Below, one piece after another: positions 1 to 7,592 of a DNA stretch of 64,000 nt. Each line of letters starts with the position of its first letter. The first letter of the stretch is position 1. Source of the stretch: Fluviicola sp. (lineage in GTDB: Bacteria > Bacteroidota > Bacteroidia > Flavobacteriales_D > Crocinitomicaceae); contig NZ_JAQSWB010000008.1 in NCBI RefSeq assembly GCF_029266855.1, positions 62,001 to 126,000 on the forward strand. The letters are read 5' to 3'. Made by a program: the position numbers and the translations under genes. The notes below the pieces were generated by a model. That model was not told where the DNA came from. It saw only the letters and a list, made by a program, of their open reading frames with translations, and made no database searches.

Positions 1-1
1 T

Positions 2-220
2 CAACAAATTCAGCAAAAAGTTGCTACTTTTGCAAACCAACGTTGTGTGGTAGTTACAACCGAAAAAGATGCGGTGCGTTTTGCAGAGTGGAAAGAAGTG
101 ATTTTAGAAAGCAATATTCCATTTTTTGTACAAAGCATTTCGTTAAAAATAGACAGAGAAGAAGATTTTAAAGAATTACTCAAAAATTATGTTGTTAGAG
201 CAAATGAAAGAAGCTGCTGA
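2..220 (+). CDS. lpxK: Tetraacyldisaccharide 4'-kinase, C-terminal fragment
   Basis: This is the last 72 codons of a gene cut by the window edge, read in frame 2 and ending in TGA. LpxK phosphorylates the 4' position of the lipid A disaccharide at the inner membrane. The visible tail contains TTEKDAVRF, the C-terminal block typical of the LpxK family (TTEKDA followed by a basic residue), and then a short helical tail ending in ANERSC. It overlaps the start of punA by about 30 bp, which suggests translational coupling. Another lipid A gene, lpxH, lies in the same run of + strand genes. The assignment rests on a short motif, so it is good but not certain. Confidence 0.75.
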   Translation, partial: QQIQQKVATFANQRCVVVTTEKDAVRFAEWKEVILESNIPFFVQSISLKIDREEDFKELLKNYVVRANERSC

Positions 221-1004
221 TTATATCAACAGCAAAACACAGGTTAAACCAAGTATCGGGATCATCCTGGGAACCGGATTAGGCGGATTGGTTAAAGAAA
301 TTGAAGTGATTGATGAGATTTCCTACCAGGATATCCCACACTTCCCTGTTTCTACTGTGGAAAGTCATTCCGGGAAATTGATTTTCGGGAATTTAGGTGG
401 AAAAAAAGTGGTTGCTATGCAGGGCCGTTTCCATTTTTACGAAGGTTACAACATGCAGCAGGTTACTTTTCCTGTTCGGGTAATGAAGTTATTGGGAATC
501 GAACGTTTGTTCGTGAGTAATGCATCCGGTGGTGTAAACCCGGATTTCGTTGTTGGTGAGATCATGATTTTGAACGATCATATCAACCTGTTCCCTGCTC
601 ATCCTCTGATCGGTAAAAACATCGATGAATTAGGTCCCCGTTTCCCGGATATGAGCGAGCCTTATGATCATCAAATGATTGAAGTAGCCAAAAACATTGC
701 TGCAGAAAACAATATTAAAGTTTCAGTAGGAACATACGCGGCTTTGACCGGACCAACATTGGAAACACCGGCTGAATATGGATACGTTCGTGCAATCGGA
801 GCTGACGCTGTTGGAATGTCTACTATTCCTGAAGTCATTGTGGCCCGTCACATGGAAATTCCATGTTTTGCGATCTCGATTATTACAGATTTGGGGGTTC
901 CCGGAAAAATTCAAAAGGTAAGTTTACAGGACGTAATCGATGTGGCAAGCAGACAAGAGCCGAAAATGACATTAATTATGCGTGAGTTGATTTCGAAAAT
1001 ATAA
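189..1004 (+). CDS. punA: Purine-nucleoside phosphorylase (trimeric, PNP family 2)
   Basis: The product (271 aa) cleaves purine (deoxy)nucleosides with phosphate to free base and ribose-1-phosphate in cytoplasmic purine salvage. Family hallmarks are the phosphate-binding ILGTGLGG at residues 26-33, GRFHFYEGY near 80, VSNASGGVNP near 110, and the base-binding block TGPTLETPAEY followed by VGMSTIPEVIVARH around 185-220. Length matches the trimeric family (about 270-290 aa). The start at 189 overlaps the end of lpxK; an internal ATG at 204 (MKEAADY) is an alternative. No terminator is seen after the gene; the repeat element in the leader of gatB follows at once. Confidence 0.95.
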   Translation: MLLEQMKEAADYINSKTQVKPSIGIILGTGLGGLVKEIEVIDEISYQDIPHFPVSTVESHSGKLIFGNLGGKKVVAMQGRFHFYEGYNMQQVTFPVRVMKLLGIERLFVSNASGGVNPDFVVGEIMILNDHINLFPAHPLIGKNIDELGPRFPDMSEPYDHQMIEVAKNIAAENNIKVSVGTYAALTGPTLETPAEYGYVRAIGADAVGMSTIPEVIVARHMEIPCFAISIITDLGVPGKIQKVSLQDVIDVASRQEPKMTLIMRELISKI

Positions 1005-1006
1005 AA

Positions 1007-1084
1007 AGACTTAAGACTATAGACGCTAGACAAAAGACTTGATAAAAGCTTTGTCTAATGTCTTTGGTCTAATGTCTCAAGTCT
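1007..1084 (+). repeat. Palindromic 7-bp-period element in the gatB leader
   Basis: Five AGAC tetramers begin at 1007, 1014, 1021, 1028 and 1035, exactly 7 bp apart. After a 14 bp loop, five GTCT tetramers begin at 1053, 1060, 1067, 1074 and 1081, again exactly 7 bp apart. The three-base spacers differ, so the two arms form a long imperfect hairpin whose conserved part is the tetramer ladder. The second arm ends 6 nt before the gatB ATG. This is the heptad version of the octad elements at 7.1, 12.1, 15.9, 42.1-42.5 and 49.9-50.1 kb. The function is unknown. Confidence 0.85.
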
Positions 1085-1090
1085 ATAAAA

Positions 1091-2551
1091 ATGGATAAAG
1101 AAATAAGAGATAAATACGAAGTTGTCATTGGATTGGAAGTCCATGTGCAGTTGTTAACCAAAACAAAGGCCTATTCTTCCGACATCAATGAATACGGCTC
1201 ACATCCGAACACCAATGTGAGTGTGATTACTTTGGGACATCCGGGAACATTGCCTGTGATGAACAAAAAAACCATTGAATTTGCAGTTAAACTTGGTTTA
1301 GCTTGCGGCAGTACCATTGCAGAACACCAGCATTTTGCACGCAAAAATTATTTCTACCCCGATCTTCCGAAAGGATACCAGATTACACAGGATACAACTC
1401 CTATCTGTACCGGTGGATCCATTGTGATTAAAACAGAAGATAACCAGGAGAAAACGATCGGTTTGACACGGATCCACATGGAAGAAGATGCAGGTAAATC
1501 GATTCACGATGTAGATTTGTATGACACATTGGTGGATTTGAACCGGGCCGGAACTCCCCTGCTGGAAATCGTTTCCGAACCGGAAATCCGTTCAAGCCAG
1601 GAAGCTTACAACTACGTGACTGAAGTCCGCAGATTGGTTCGTTACCTGGACATTTGTGATGGGAACATGGAGGAAGGCTCTATGCGCTGTGATGCGAATA
1701 TTTCCGTTTGTCTGAAAGGTGCAGCGGAATTTGGCACAAAAGTCGAGGTGAAAAACATGAACTCAATCCGCAATGTACAGCGTGCCATCGAATTCGAAGT
1801 TGAGCGCCAGATAATTGCAGTGGAAAACGGTGAACGTATTTCACAGGAAACACGCAGTTTTGATGCTTTAAAAGGAATTACAATCTCCATGCGAAGCAAA
1901 GAAGCAGCGAATGATTACCGTTACTTCCCCGAACCGGATTTACAGCCATTGGTTGTTGATGCAACATATGTGAATCAGGTAAAAGCGAAAATGCCTGCTC
2001 TTCCAAGAGAATTGTATGCAAAATATACCCGCGATTTAAAGCTTTCCGATTACGATGCCGGAATTCTAACGGATTCCAAATCGATTGCCTTGTTCTTTGA
2101 GGAAGTTATCTCGAATACAAAAAATTACAAATCGGCTGCCAACTGGGTAATGGGTGAAGTAAAATCTTACCTGAACCAAAATGGTTTAGAAATCGAAGAT
2201 TTACCTGTTTCCGCGAAGCAAATTGCCGGAATTATTAATCTGATCGAAAGCGGTAAAGTTTCCAACTCTGCTGCTGCACAGAAGCTTTTTCCTGCATTGA
2301 TCGAAAATCCGGGTGCGGCTATCGATGAATTGGCGGTTTCTTTGAACATCATTCAGGAATCCAATGCTGACTCATTAAAAGAAGTTATTTTAGGAGTTTT
2401 CGAGCAACACCCTGGTGAAGTTTCCCGTTTTAAAGCAGGAGAGAATCAGTTAACCGGATTTTTTATGGGACAGATCATGAAAGCTTCCGGTGGCAAGGCA
2501 GATCCAAAAACAACAAACGCATTATTGCGCGAATTAATACAAACAGTTTGA
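1091..2551 (+). CDS. gatB: Asp-tRNA(Asn)/Glu-tRNA(Gln) amidotransferase subunit B
   Basis: GatB (486 aa) is the tRNA-binding and kinase subunit of GatCAB, which amidates misacylated Glu-tRNA(Gln) or Asp-tRNA(Asn). The N-terminal GLEVHVQL, the LGHPGTLPV block, RKNYFYPDLPKGYQITQ and GSMRCDANIS are family signatures; residues from about 330 onward form the helical and YqeY-like tail that grips tRNA. Length is as expected. GatA and GatC are not in the window. The start codon sits 6 nt after the repeat element, so its leader RNA would contain that hairpin. The stop TGA overlaps the next gene's ATG by one base. Confidence 0.97.
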   Translation: MDKEIRDKYEVVIGLEVHVQLLTKTKAYSSDINEYGSHPNTNVSVITLGHPGTLPVMNKKTIEFAVKLGLACGSTIAEHQHFARKNYFYPDLPKGYQITQDTTPICTGGSIVIKTEDNQEKTIGLTRIHMEEDAGKSIHDVDLYDTLVDLNRAGTPLLEIVSEPEIRSSQEAYNYVTEVRRLVRYLDICDGNMEEGSMRCDANISVCLKGAAEFGTKVEVKNMNSIRNVQRAIEFEVERQIIAVENGERISQETRSFDALKGITISMRSKEAANDYRYFPEPDLQPLVVDATYVNQVKAKMPALPRELYAKYTRDLKLSDYDAGILTDSKSIALFFEEVISNTKNYKSAANWVMGEVKSYLNQNGLEIEDLPVSAKQIAGIINLIESGKVSNSAAAQKLFPALIENPGAAIDELAVSLNIIQESNADSLKEVILGVFEQHPGEVSRFKAGENQLTGFFMGQIMKASGGKADPKTTNALLRELIQTV

Positions 2552-3726
2552 TGAATCGTTTTTCTTTTTTTAGTGTGCTTTTTTCGGGAATAGTTTTACT
2601 CGCTTCCTGCGGGGACAGTTCTGTGAACGAAGAAACCGGCCTGGTTAACAACTTTCATATCGAGGGTCAGATAAAAGGTGCCCCTAACCAGAAATTAAAA
2701 ATAGAAGCACAATCCCAGCAAGGTGTTATTGAAGTTGCTCAAACTATGACGGATGCTTCCGGAAATTTTGAACTGGACGGAAATATTCCGGGAATGGGAA
2801 TTTACTCTTTGTCTTTGGGCGAAAGCGGTAAAAATGCGGTTGTCATTCCAATGGATATCGATGACAAAGTGGTCTTGAATGCAACAAAGGAAACATTTGC
2901 GATCACCCCTTCTTTCTCCGGAACTAAATGGGCGAAGCCACTCACAAAATACATGGTGTTGTTCAGTGATTTTGCCAAAAAGCAAATGGAAGAGCTGCCT
3001 AAAATTAAGGACCAGGAAAAACAGCTGGCACGGTTTGCACAATTGAAAAAACCTATTGTGCGCTTTTCGCAACAACAAATCCGCAAGGATCCGGCGAACC
3101 CGGTAAACATTATTCTTGTCAATTTGATCATGCCGTCGCAGGAAACGGGATTTGCCGATTGGGACCCGGAGAACCTGGAAGATCTGAGAAAAATAGAAAC
3201 TGCGTTTCAGCGAAATTATGCCGATTCACCCATTACCGGAATGTTATCGCAACAAGTGGCAGCAATAGATGCCCAGTATCAAAATTACCAGCAGTATAAT
3301 TCCGGTACGATGGCTGCTCCTGAAATTGCGTTAAAAAATACCGGCGGAACAGAAATGCGTTTGTCCAATCTGAAAGGAAAAGTCGTTTTGATCGATTTTT
3401 GGGCATCCTGGTGCGCTCCTTGTCGCAAAGAAAACCCGAATGTGGTTCGTTTGTATAAAAAGTATAAAGGTCAGGGATTCGAGATATTCTCCGTTTCTCT
3501 TGACCAGGACCCGACTGCATGGAAAGCTGCCATCGACAAAGACGGACTACTTTGGCCGAATCATGTTTCCGATCTGATGGGCTGGCAAACACCGCTTGTT
3601 CAATCTTACGGGATTCAGGGCATTCCTCACACGGTTCTTTTAAACAGAGAAGGAAACATTGTGGGTGTCGGACTGAGAGGTCCACAATTGGAACAGAAAT
3701 TGATAGAACAACTCGCAAAAAACTAA
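2551..3726 (+). CDS. TlpA-family thiol:disulfide oxidoreductase lipoprotein with DUF4369-like N-terminus
   Basis: A predicted outer- or inner-membrane lipoprotein of 391 aa. A signal peptide ends in the lipobox LASC (about residues 17-20). Residues about 33-140 look like a DUF4369 beta domain (FHIEGQIKGAP...), followed by a helical linker. The C-terminal thioredoxin domain carries WASWCAPC with cysteines at 288 and 291, and the cis-proline region GIPHTVLL. Such ResA/TlpA proteins reduce or isomerise cysteines in envelope proteins. I chose the ATG at 2551, overlapping the gatB stop, over a TTG one codon earlier. It is a tandem paralogue of the next gene, with CAPC in place of CGPC. Confidence 0.88.
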   Translation: MNRFSFFSVLFSGIVLLASCGDSSVNEETGLVNNFHIEGQIKGAPNQKLKIEAQSQQGVIEVAQTMTDASGNFELDGNIPGMGIYSLSLGESGKNAVVIPMDIDDKVVLNATKETFAITPSFSGTKWAKPLTKYMVLFSDFAKKQMEELPKIKDQEKQLARFAQLKKPIVRFSQQQIRKDPANPVNIILVNLIMPSQETGFADWDPENLEDLRKIETAFQRNYADSPITGMLSQQVAAIDAQYQNYQQYNSGTMAAPEIALKNTGGTEMRLSNLKGKVVLIDFWASWCAPCRKENPNVVRLYKKYKGQGFEIFSVSLDQDPTAWKAAIDKDGLLWPNHVSDLMGWQTPLVQSYGIQGIPHTVLLNREGNIVGVGLRGPQLEQKLIEQLAKN

Positions 3727-3778
3727 GAATCCGCAATAGTGGATGATCATTTATCTGCATTAACAAAAAGAATTAACT

Positions 3779-4885
3779 ATGAAACACCTTATTCTTTGTT
3801 TAACACTTTTATCCGGCATTGCTTTCGGTCAAAATCCGGCTCAGGTTGAAGTCAGCGGAAATATATTCAATACCAATGGCGACAGTATTAAAATTTCTCA
3901 ATACTACGGCTCACATTACATTGATTACATTAAAGGGAAACTCGATAAAAAAGGAAACTATACCTTAAAGGGTAAAGTTCCGGTTGCAGATTATTATGTT
4001 TTGCGTTTAGGACAGCAGCACATCAATATTATTTTGAAAGAAGGCTCTTCTATCCGTATCAATGCAGACGGTAACAACATTAACGCATTTCATACGATTA
4101 GCGGATCGGACGAAAGTATTGCCCTGAATGAATTTGTCGGTCAGATGCAGTATTTCAACCAGAAAAAAGATTCTGCAATCAATGCCATGAAAGCAACTCC
4201 TGAAAACCAGGAAGCGATCAATAAGTTTTACCAGACAGAATATTACAAGTTTTCAGCTTACAGGCAAAAATTCATTTCCGAACACGCGAATTCCGCTGCA
4301 CTTTTACCGGTTATAAGCACATTGGACACAGACAAAGAAATTACCACTTACGAAGCTATTGTGAACCAGTTATTGGCTGCTTTCCCCTCTTCACCGAGTG
4401 TTCAAAATGCGAAAAACAGTTACGACCAGTTAAAAGCACAAAAAGACAAACAAAACTTCCTGGCTTCCGGTAAACCGGCTCCGAATTTCACTCAAAACGA
4501 CGTGAACGGGAAACCCATTTCTTTAGCCGATCTGAAAGGAAAAGTTGTTCTGCTTGACTTCTGGGCTTCCTGGTGCGGACCTTGCAGAAAGGAAAATCCA
4601 AATGTGGTTGCATTATATAACAAATACAAAGATGCCGGATTTACAGTAATGAGTGTTTCTCTTGACAAAGACAAAGCTCCCTGGCTGGCAGCTATCGAAA
4701 AAGATAAACTAATCTGGCCAAATCATGTTTCCGACCTGAAATACTGGTCCAATGAAGTAGCGAAGCTTTACCAGGTTTCCTCGATTCCATTTACCGTATT
4801 AATTGATAAAGACGGAAACATTATCGACACAAAACTAAGAAGTGTAGAATTGGAGCAGGCACTTAAAACGATCTTCGGATTCTAA
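3779..4885 (+). CDS. TlpA-family thioredoxin-like protein, periplasmic or secreted
   Basis: The product (368 aa) has the same architecture as its upstream neighbour: a signal peptide (MKHLILCLTLLSGIAFGQ), a DUF4369-like N-terminal domain, a helical middle segment and a C-terminal thioredoxin fold. The active site is WASWCGPC with cysteines at residues 266 and 269, and the cis-proline loop is SIPFTVLI. No lipobox cysteine is present, so this copy is probably soluble in the periplasm while its neighbour is lipid-anchored. The ENPNVV stretch after the active site and NHVSDL further on are identical in both, which points to tandem duplication. lpxH follows after a single base. Confidence 0.88.
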   Translation: MKHLILCLTLLSGIAFGQNPAQVEVSGNIFNTNGDSIKISQYYGSHYIDYIKGKLDKKGNYTLKGKVPVADYYVLRLGQQHINIILKEGSSIRINADGNNINAFHTISGSDESIALNEFVGQMQYFNQKKDSAINAMKATPENQEAINKFYQTEYYKFSAYRQKFISEHANSAALLPVISTLDTDKEITTYEAIVNQLLAAFPSSPSVQNAKNSYDQLKAQKDKQNFLASGKPAPNFTQNDVNGKPISLADLKGKVVLLDFWASWCGPCRKENPNVVALYNKYKDAGFTVMSVSLDKDKAPWLAAIEKDKLIWPNHVSDLKYWSNEVAKLYQVSSIPFTVLIDKDGNIIDTKLRSVELEQALKTIFGF

Positions 4886-4886
4886 T

Positions 4887-5642
4887 ATGGAAGTTCCAAA
4901 CGGAAAGAAAATATACTTTGCTTCTGATTTTCATTTAGGCGTACCGGTTGGAAAATCAAGTCTTGAGCGCGAAAAACGGATCATTGACTGGTTGAATCAC
5001 ATCCGGGAAGACGCTTTTGAGATCTACCTCGTTGGAGATATCTTTGATTTTTGGTTCGAATACAAGCACGCAATCCCGAAAGGTTTTGTCCGTATCCAGG
5101 GCAAAATAGCCGAACTGGTTGATTCCGGTATTCCCGTTTATTTCTTTACCGGCAACCACGACATGTGGATGTTTGATTACTTCGAGAAGGAACTGGGAGT
5201 GAAGATCTACCGTGAACCTATTTACAGGGTGTATAACGACAAAAAATTCGTAATCGGTCATGGAGATGGTTTAGGTCCCGGGGATCGCGGCTACAAGTTT
5301 ATAAAGAAGGTTTTTGCGGCACGATGGTCACAATGGTTATTTGCGCGTTTGCATCCGAACTTTGGAATTGCTTTGGCAAATTATTTTTCTCGAAAAAGCA
5401 GAATTGCTACTGGAGATTCGGACAGTCAGTTTTTAGGAGAAGAAAAAGAATGGCTGGTTCAATACTGCAAAGAACAGGAAGCAATTGAAGCCCAGGATTA
5501 TTACATCTTCGGTCACCGTCATCTTCCTATGACTATCCAGATCAATGAACGTGCAAGCTATATCAATTTGGGTGAATGGATCAACTACAACACCTATGCA
5601 GTATTTGACGGTTTTGAAACCAAATTGTTGGAATGGAAATAA
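4887..5642 (+). CDS. lpxH: UDP-2,3-diacylglucosamine diphosphatase
   Basis: LpxH hydrolyses UDP-2,3-diacylglucosamine to lipid X at the cytoplasmic face of the inner membrane, an early lipid A step. The metallophosphoesterase metal ligands are all visible: SDFHLG (D14, H16), GDIFDFW (D51), GNHD (89-92), GHGDGLG, and FGHRH near residue 210. Length (251 aa) matches the Bacteroidota LpxH type. The start follows the previous stop by one base. With lpxK at the window start, this is part of a dispersed lipid A set on the same strand. A strong palindromic terminator follows. Confidence 0.92.
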   Translation: MEVPNGKKIYFASDFHLGVPVGKSSLEREKRIIDWLNHIREDAFEIYLVGDIFDFWFEYKHAIPKGFVRIQGKIAELVDSGIPVYFFTGNHDMWMFDYFEKELGVKIYREPIYRVYNDKKFVIGHGDGLGPGDRGYKFIKKVFAARWSQWLFARLHPNFGIALANYFSRKSRIATGDSDSQFLGEEKEWLVQYCKEQEAIEAQDYYIFGHRHLPMTIQINERASYINLGEWINYNTYAVFDGFETKLLEWK

Positions 5643-5657
5643 TAGTCCAAATTATAT

Positions 5658-5697
5658 AAAAACGTAGGGGCGGAAAATTTTCCGCCCCTACGTTTTT
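5658..5697. terminator. Perfect 40-bp palindrome, bidirectional terminator
   Basis: A 20-bp half-site (A-tract, then CGTAGGGGCGGAAAA) is followed directly by its exact reverse complement, with no spacer. It ends in T-runs on both strands. It lies between the convergent lpxH (+) and MORN-protein (-) genes, which is where a shared intrinsic terminator is expected. The GTAGGGGCG...CGCCCCTAC core resembles repeats I have seen in many Bacteroidota and cyanobacterial intergenic regions, so it may also be a dispersed repeat. Confidence 0.85.
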
Positions 5698-5705
5698 ATT
5701 CTCGA

Positions 5706-7064
5706 TCATTCTCCCTCCTTCGGCTTTGTTTCCTCCGGTTTTGTTTCTTCTTTTTTCTTAGGCTCTTTCTTTTTCTTCTCTTTTTCCTTCTTGGTTGTTG
5801 GCATAGCATCGTCTTCTTTACCTGAAGTGGCAGCTCCGCCAAATGTCCGGATCTCTCTACCCTGTTCGTCAAACACGTGTTCTTCTATCAGGATGTCTTT
5901 TTTGTAGATTGCGCGGCTTTTTACTTTCCCATCCGGGAAACGGTCCTCAAATAAACCCTCACGCACTTCCGTTTTTGTCATTGATTTCAGTTCACTTACT
6001 ACTGCGATATAATACAACTTCCCGGATTTAATGGGTTTGTTCACACCTTTTGCCAGGTTATTTCCTTTTAAAACCGCATGTTCACTAAGGGCTTCTCCTC
6101 TTAAATAGCTTACAACGATATTTGCATCCTTTAAGCTATCCAATGCCTCTGATTTCGGTTTTTTCTCATAAAGCATTTGTCCTAATGCCTCAGCTACTTC
6201 TTTGGTCGGGCAGGCATACAATTCAGCCGTTACATATTGATTTGGCTTCGGAGTAACTTTTTTGTAGTTCTCAATGGATTGCAGCGTCTGATCGTAGAAC
6301 AGTGTTTTGAACTCTCCGTTCCGGGAATCCATATCCCAATTTTCAGTACGAAGCAATTTTCCATCATCGTAATAGTAATACTGAATCCCGTGTTTTTTAC
6401 CTTCTTTATAATTCAATTCCTCAATAATATCTCCTTTTCGATTATACAGAAAAAACGGTCCTTCCAGCACACCTTTTACATAGTTTGCTTTTTTATTTCT
6501 AACTCCCTTGGAGTCGTAAGTAATTTTAGGTCCGTTTAAAACTCCCCCGGAATAATTTTCCAGTTTGACTGTATCTCCCCTCGAATTATAGGTCAACTGC
6601 GGACCTTCAAGCTGTCCCATTTCATAAGTTTTCTCCCAGGCAGGAATTTGTGTAGAATCGTTGAAATAAGTCCAGCGTCCGCTTTCAACTCCCTGAACAT
6701 GAGAACGGATTACCATGATACATCCGGATTTGTAGTAAGTGGTATCGATTCCATTTGCAAATCCATCCACAAATGTGACTCTGCGCTCCAGAATCCCATT
6801 CATGTGGCAGGTTTCACATATTCCTGAGAAAGGCATTTTCTGGGAACTGGTTACCACTCTTTTTCCATCAGCACCCATTTCAAGTTTCTGATTACAATCC
6901 ACCACCCCGGCAATCTTTCCGCATTCCCATTCGGTATAGCGTTGTTTCGAACGGTCTGCAGCTTTTTGATAACAAGGAACCGAATCTTTCCTTGAAACAC
7001 CAAACTTCGGTTGAGCGGAAACCGCTAAGGAAAAAATACAAAATATTGCAAGTAGAATTCTCAT
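5706..7064 (-). CDS. Secreted MORN-repeat (YwqK-like) protein with lysine-rich tail
   Basis: A 452-aa protein with a signal peptide (MRILLAIFCIFSLAVSAQ). From about residue 80 to 270 it holds tandem MORN/YwqK-type units of the form G-x-W-x-Y-Y-x-x-G, for example GRWTYFNDS, GPKITYDSKG, GPFFLYNRKG and HGIQYYYYDDG. The last 45 residues are almost entirely K, E and P and are probably disordered. The biochemical role of these envelope proteins is not known. The start codon is 5 nt from an octad repeat arm. A second, smaller MORN protein is found near 52 kb. Confidence 0.75.
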   Translation of the reverse strand: MRILLAIFCIFSLAVSAQPKFGVSRKDSVPCYQKAADRSKQRYTEWECGKIAGVVDCNQKLEMGADGKRVVTSSQKMPFSGICETCHMNGILERRVTFVDGFANGIDTTYYKSGCIMVIRSHVQGVESGRWTYFNDSTQIPAWEKTYEMGQLEGPQLTYNSRGDTVKLENYSGGVLNGPKITYDSKGVRNKKANYVKGVLEGPFFLYNRKGDIIEELNYKEGKKHGIQYYYYDDGKLLRTENWDMDSRNGEFKTLFYDQTLQSIENYKKVTPKPNQYVTAELYACPTKEVAEALGQMLYEKKPKSEALDSLKDANIVVSYLRGEALSEHAVLKGNNLAKGVNKPIKSGKLYYIAVVSELKSMTKTEVREGLFEDRFPDGKVKSRAIYKKDILIEEHVFDEQGREIRTFGGAATSGKEDDAMPTTKKEKEKKKKEPKKKEETKPEETKPKEGE

Positions 7065-7069
7065 TTTAT

Positions 7070-7168
7070 TGGATTTTAAGATCTTAGGACTACAGGATTT
7101 TAGGACTTCGAATCGTTAAAACATTCAATCTAATCTTAAAATCTTAATACCTAAAGTCCTGATGTCTA
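7070..7168 (-). repeat. Octad palindromic element upstream of the MORN gene
   Basis: Arm A on the + strand has RRGAY cores at 7070 (TGGAT), 7078 (AAGAT), 7086 (AGGAC), 7094 (AGGAT) and 7102 (AGGAC), each 8 bp apart. Arm B has the reverse-complement cores at 7133, 7141, 7148, 7156 and 7164 (ATCTT, ATCTT, TACCT, GTCCT, GTCTA). The arms could fold into a long imperfect hairpin with a loop of about 25 bp. On the transcript of the minus-strand MORN gene the last core ends 5 nt before the ATG. Confidence 0.8.
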
Positions 7169-7181
7169 ATTTTTCAATCAA

Positions 7182-7589
7182 TTATTGTTCCAGCTTTAGG
7201 GAAAGCTTACTCAAAGCCTCCCTCATCCTTTTGGGAATCGAAATGGAACATTGGTTAACACTATCGTAGCAAACCAACACGGAACTCCCGGTTGTTTTCA
7301 CTTCGTTAAGCACTTTCACTTCGTAAGATAAAGTAAAACTTTTTTCTCCCACATGTTTCAGGTAAATAAAAATCTCAACAGGATCTGACAGGAAAACCGG
7401 TTTGAGGTACTCCAACTCATTTTTACGAAGTATTACACCTGTTTTTTTCCAATCCCAATCAGTGCCAAGCATTTGCCTGAAGTAATGAATCCGCGCTTCT
7501 TCAAAATAATGCAAATAAACAGCATTGTTTACATGTTGCATCATATCGCAATCAGAAAAACGAACTTGTAATCTATACGAATCTAACAT
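7182..7589 (-). CDS. Acyl-CoA thioesterase, 4-hydroxybenzoyl-CoA thioesterase/YbgC family
   Basis: A single hot-dog domain of 135 aa. The N-terminal VRFSDCDMMQHVNNAVYLHY matches the family pattern, including the catalytic Asp in D-x-x-x-H-V-N-N and the start of the long helix EEARIHYF. Members hydrolyse short or medium acyl-CoA or acyl-ACP thioesters. It lies 3 nt downstream of the FlaA1-like gene and so is probably its co-transcribed distal partner, though no functional link is obvious. The substrate cannot be told from sequence. Confidence 0.85.
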   Translation of the reverse strand: MLDSYRLQVRFSDCDMMQHVNNAVYLHYFEEARIHYFRQMLGTDWDWKKTGVILRKNELEYLKPVFLSDPVEIFIYLKHVGEKSFTLSYEVKVLNEVKTTGSSVLVCYDSVNQCSISIPKRMREALSKLSLKLEQ

Positions 7590-7592
7590 GAT

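Noticed and set aside
1007-1084. CRISPR-like or tandem-repeat array in the gatB leader
   Set aside because: The repeating unit is 7 bp, the second half is inverted, and no cas genes exist in the window. It is a ladder hairpin, not an array of spacers.
3233-3766. Long antisense open frame opposite the first TlpA gene
   Set aside because: It lies wholly opposite a well-supported gene, lacks a recognisable domain and has an unlikely composition (Cys, Arg and Ser-rich).
6804-6818. CETCH, a heme c (CXXCH) motif in the MORN protein
   Set aside because: It falls in the register of a MORN/YwqK repeat (G-x-C-E-T-C-H-M-N-G aligns with the Y-x-N-G of other units), there is one copy only, and nothing else in the protein resembles a cytochrome. 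Chance is the simpler reading.
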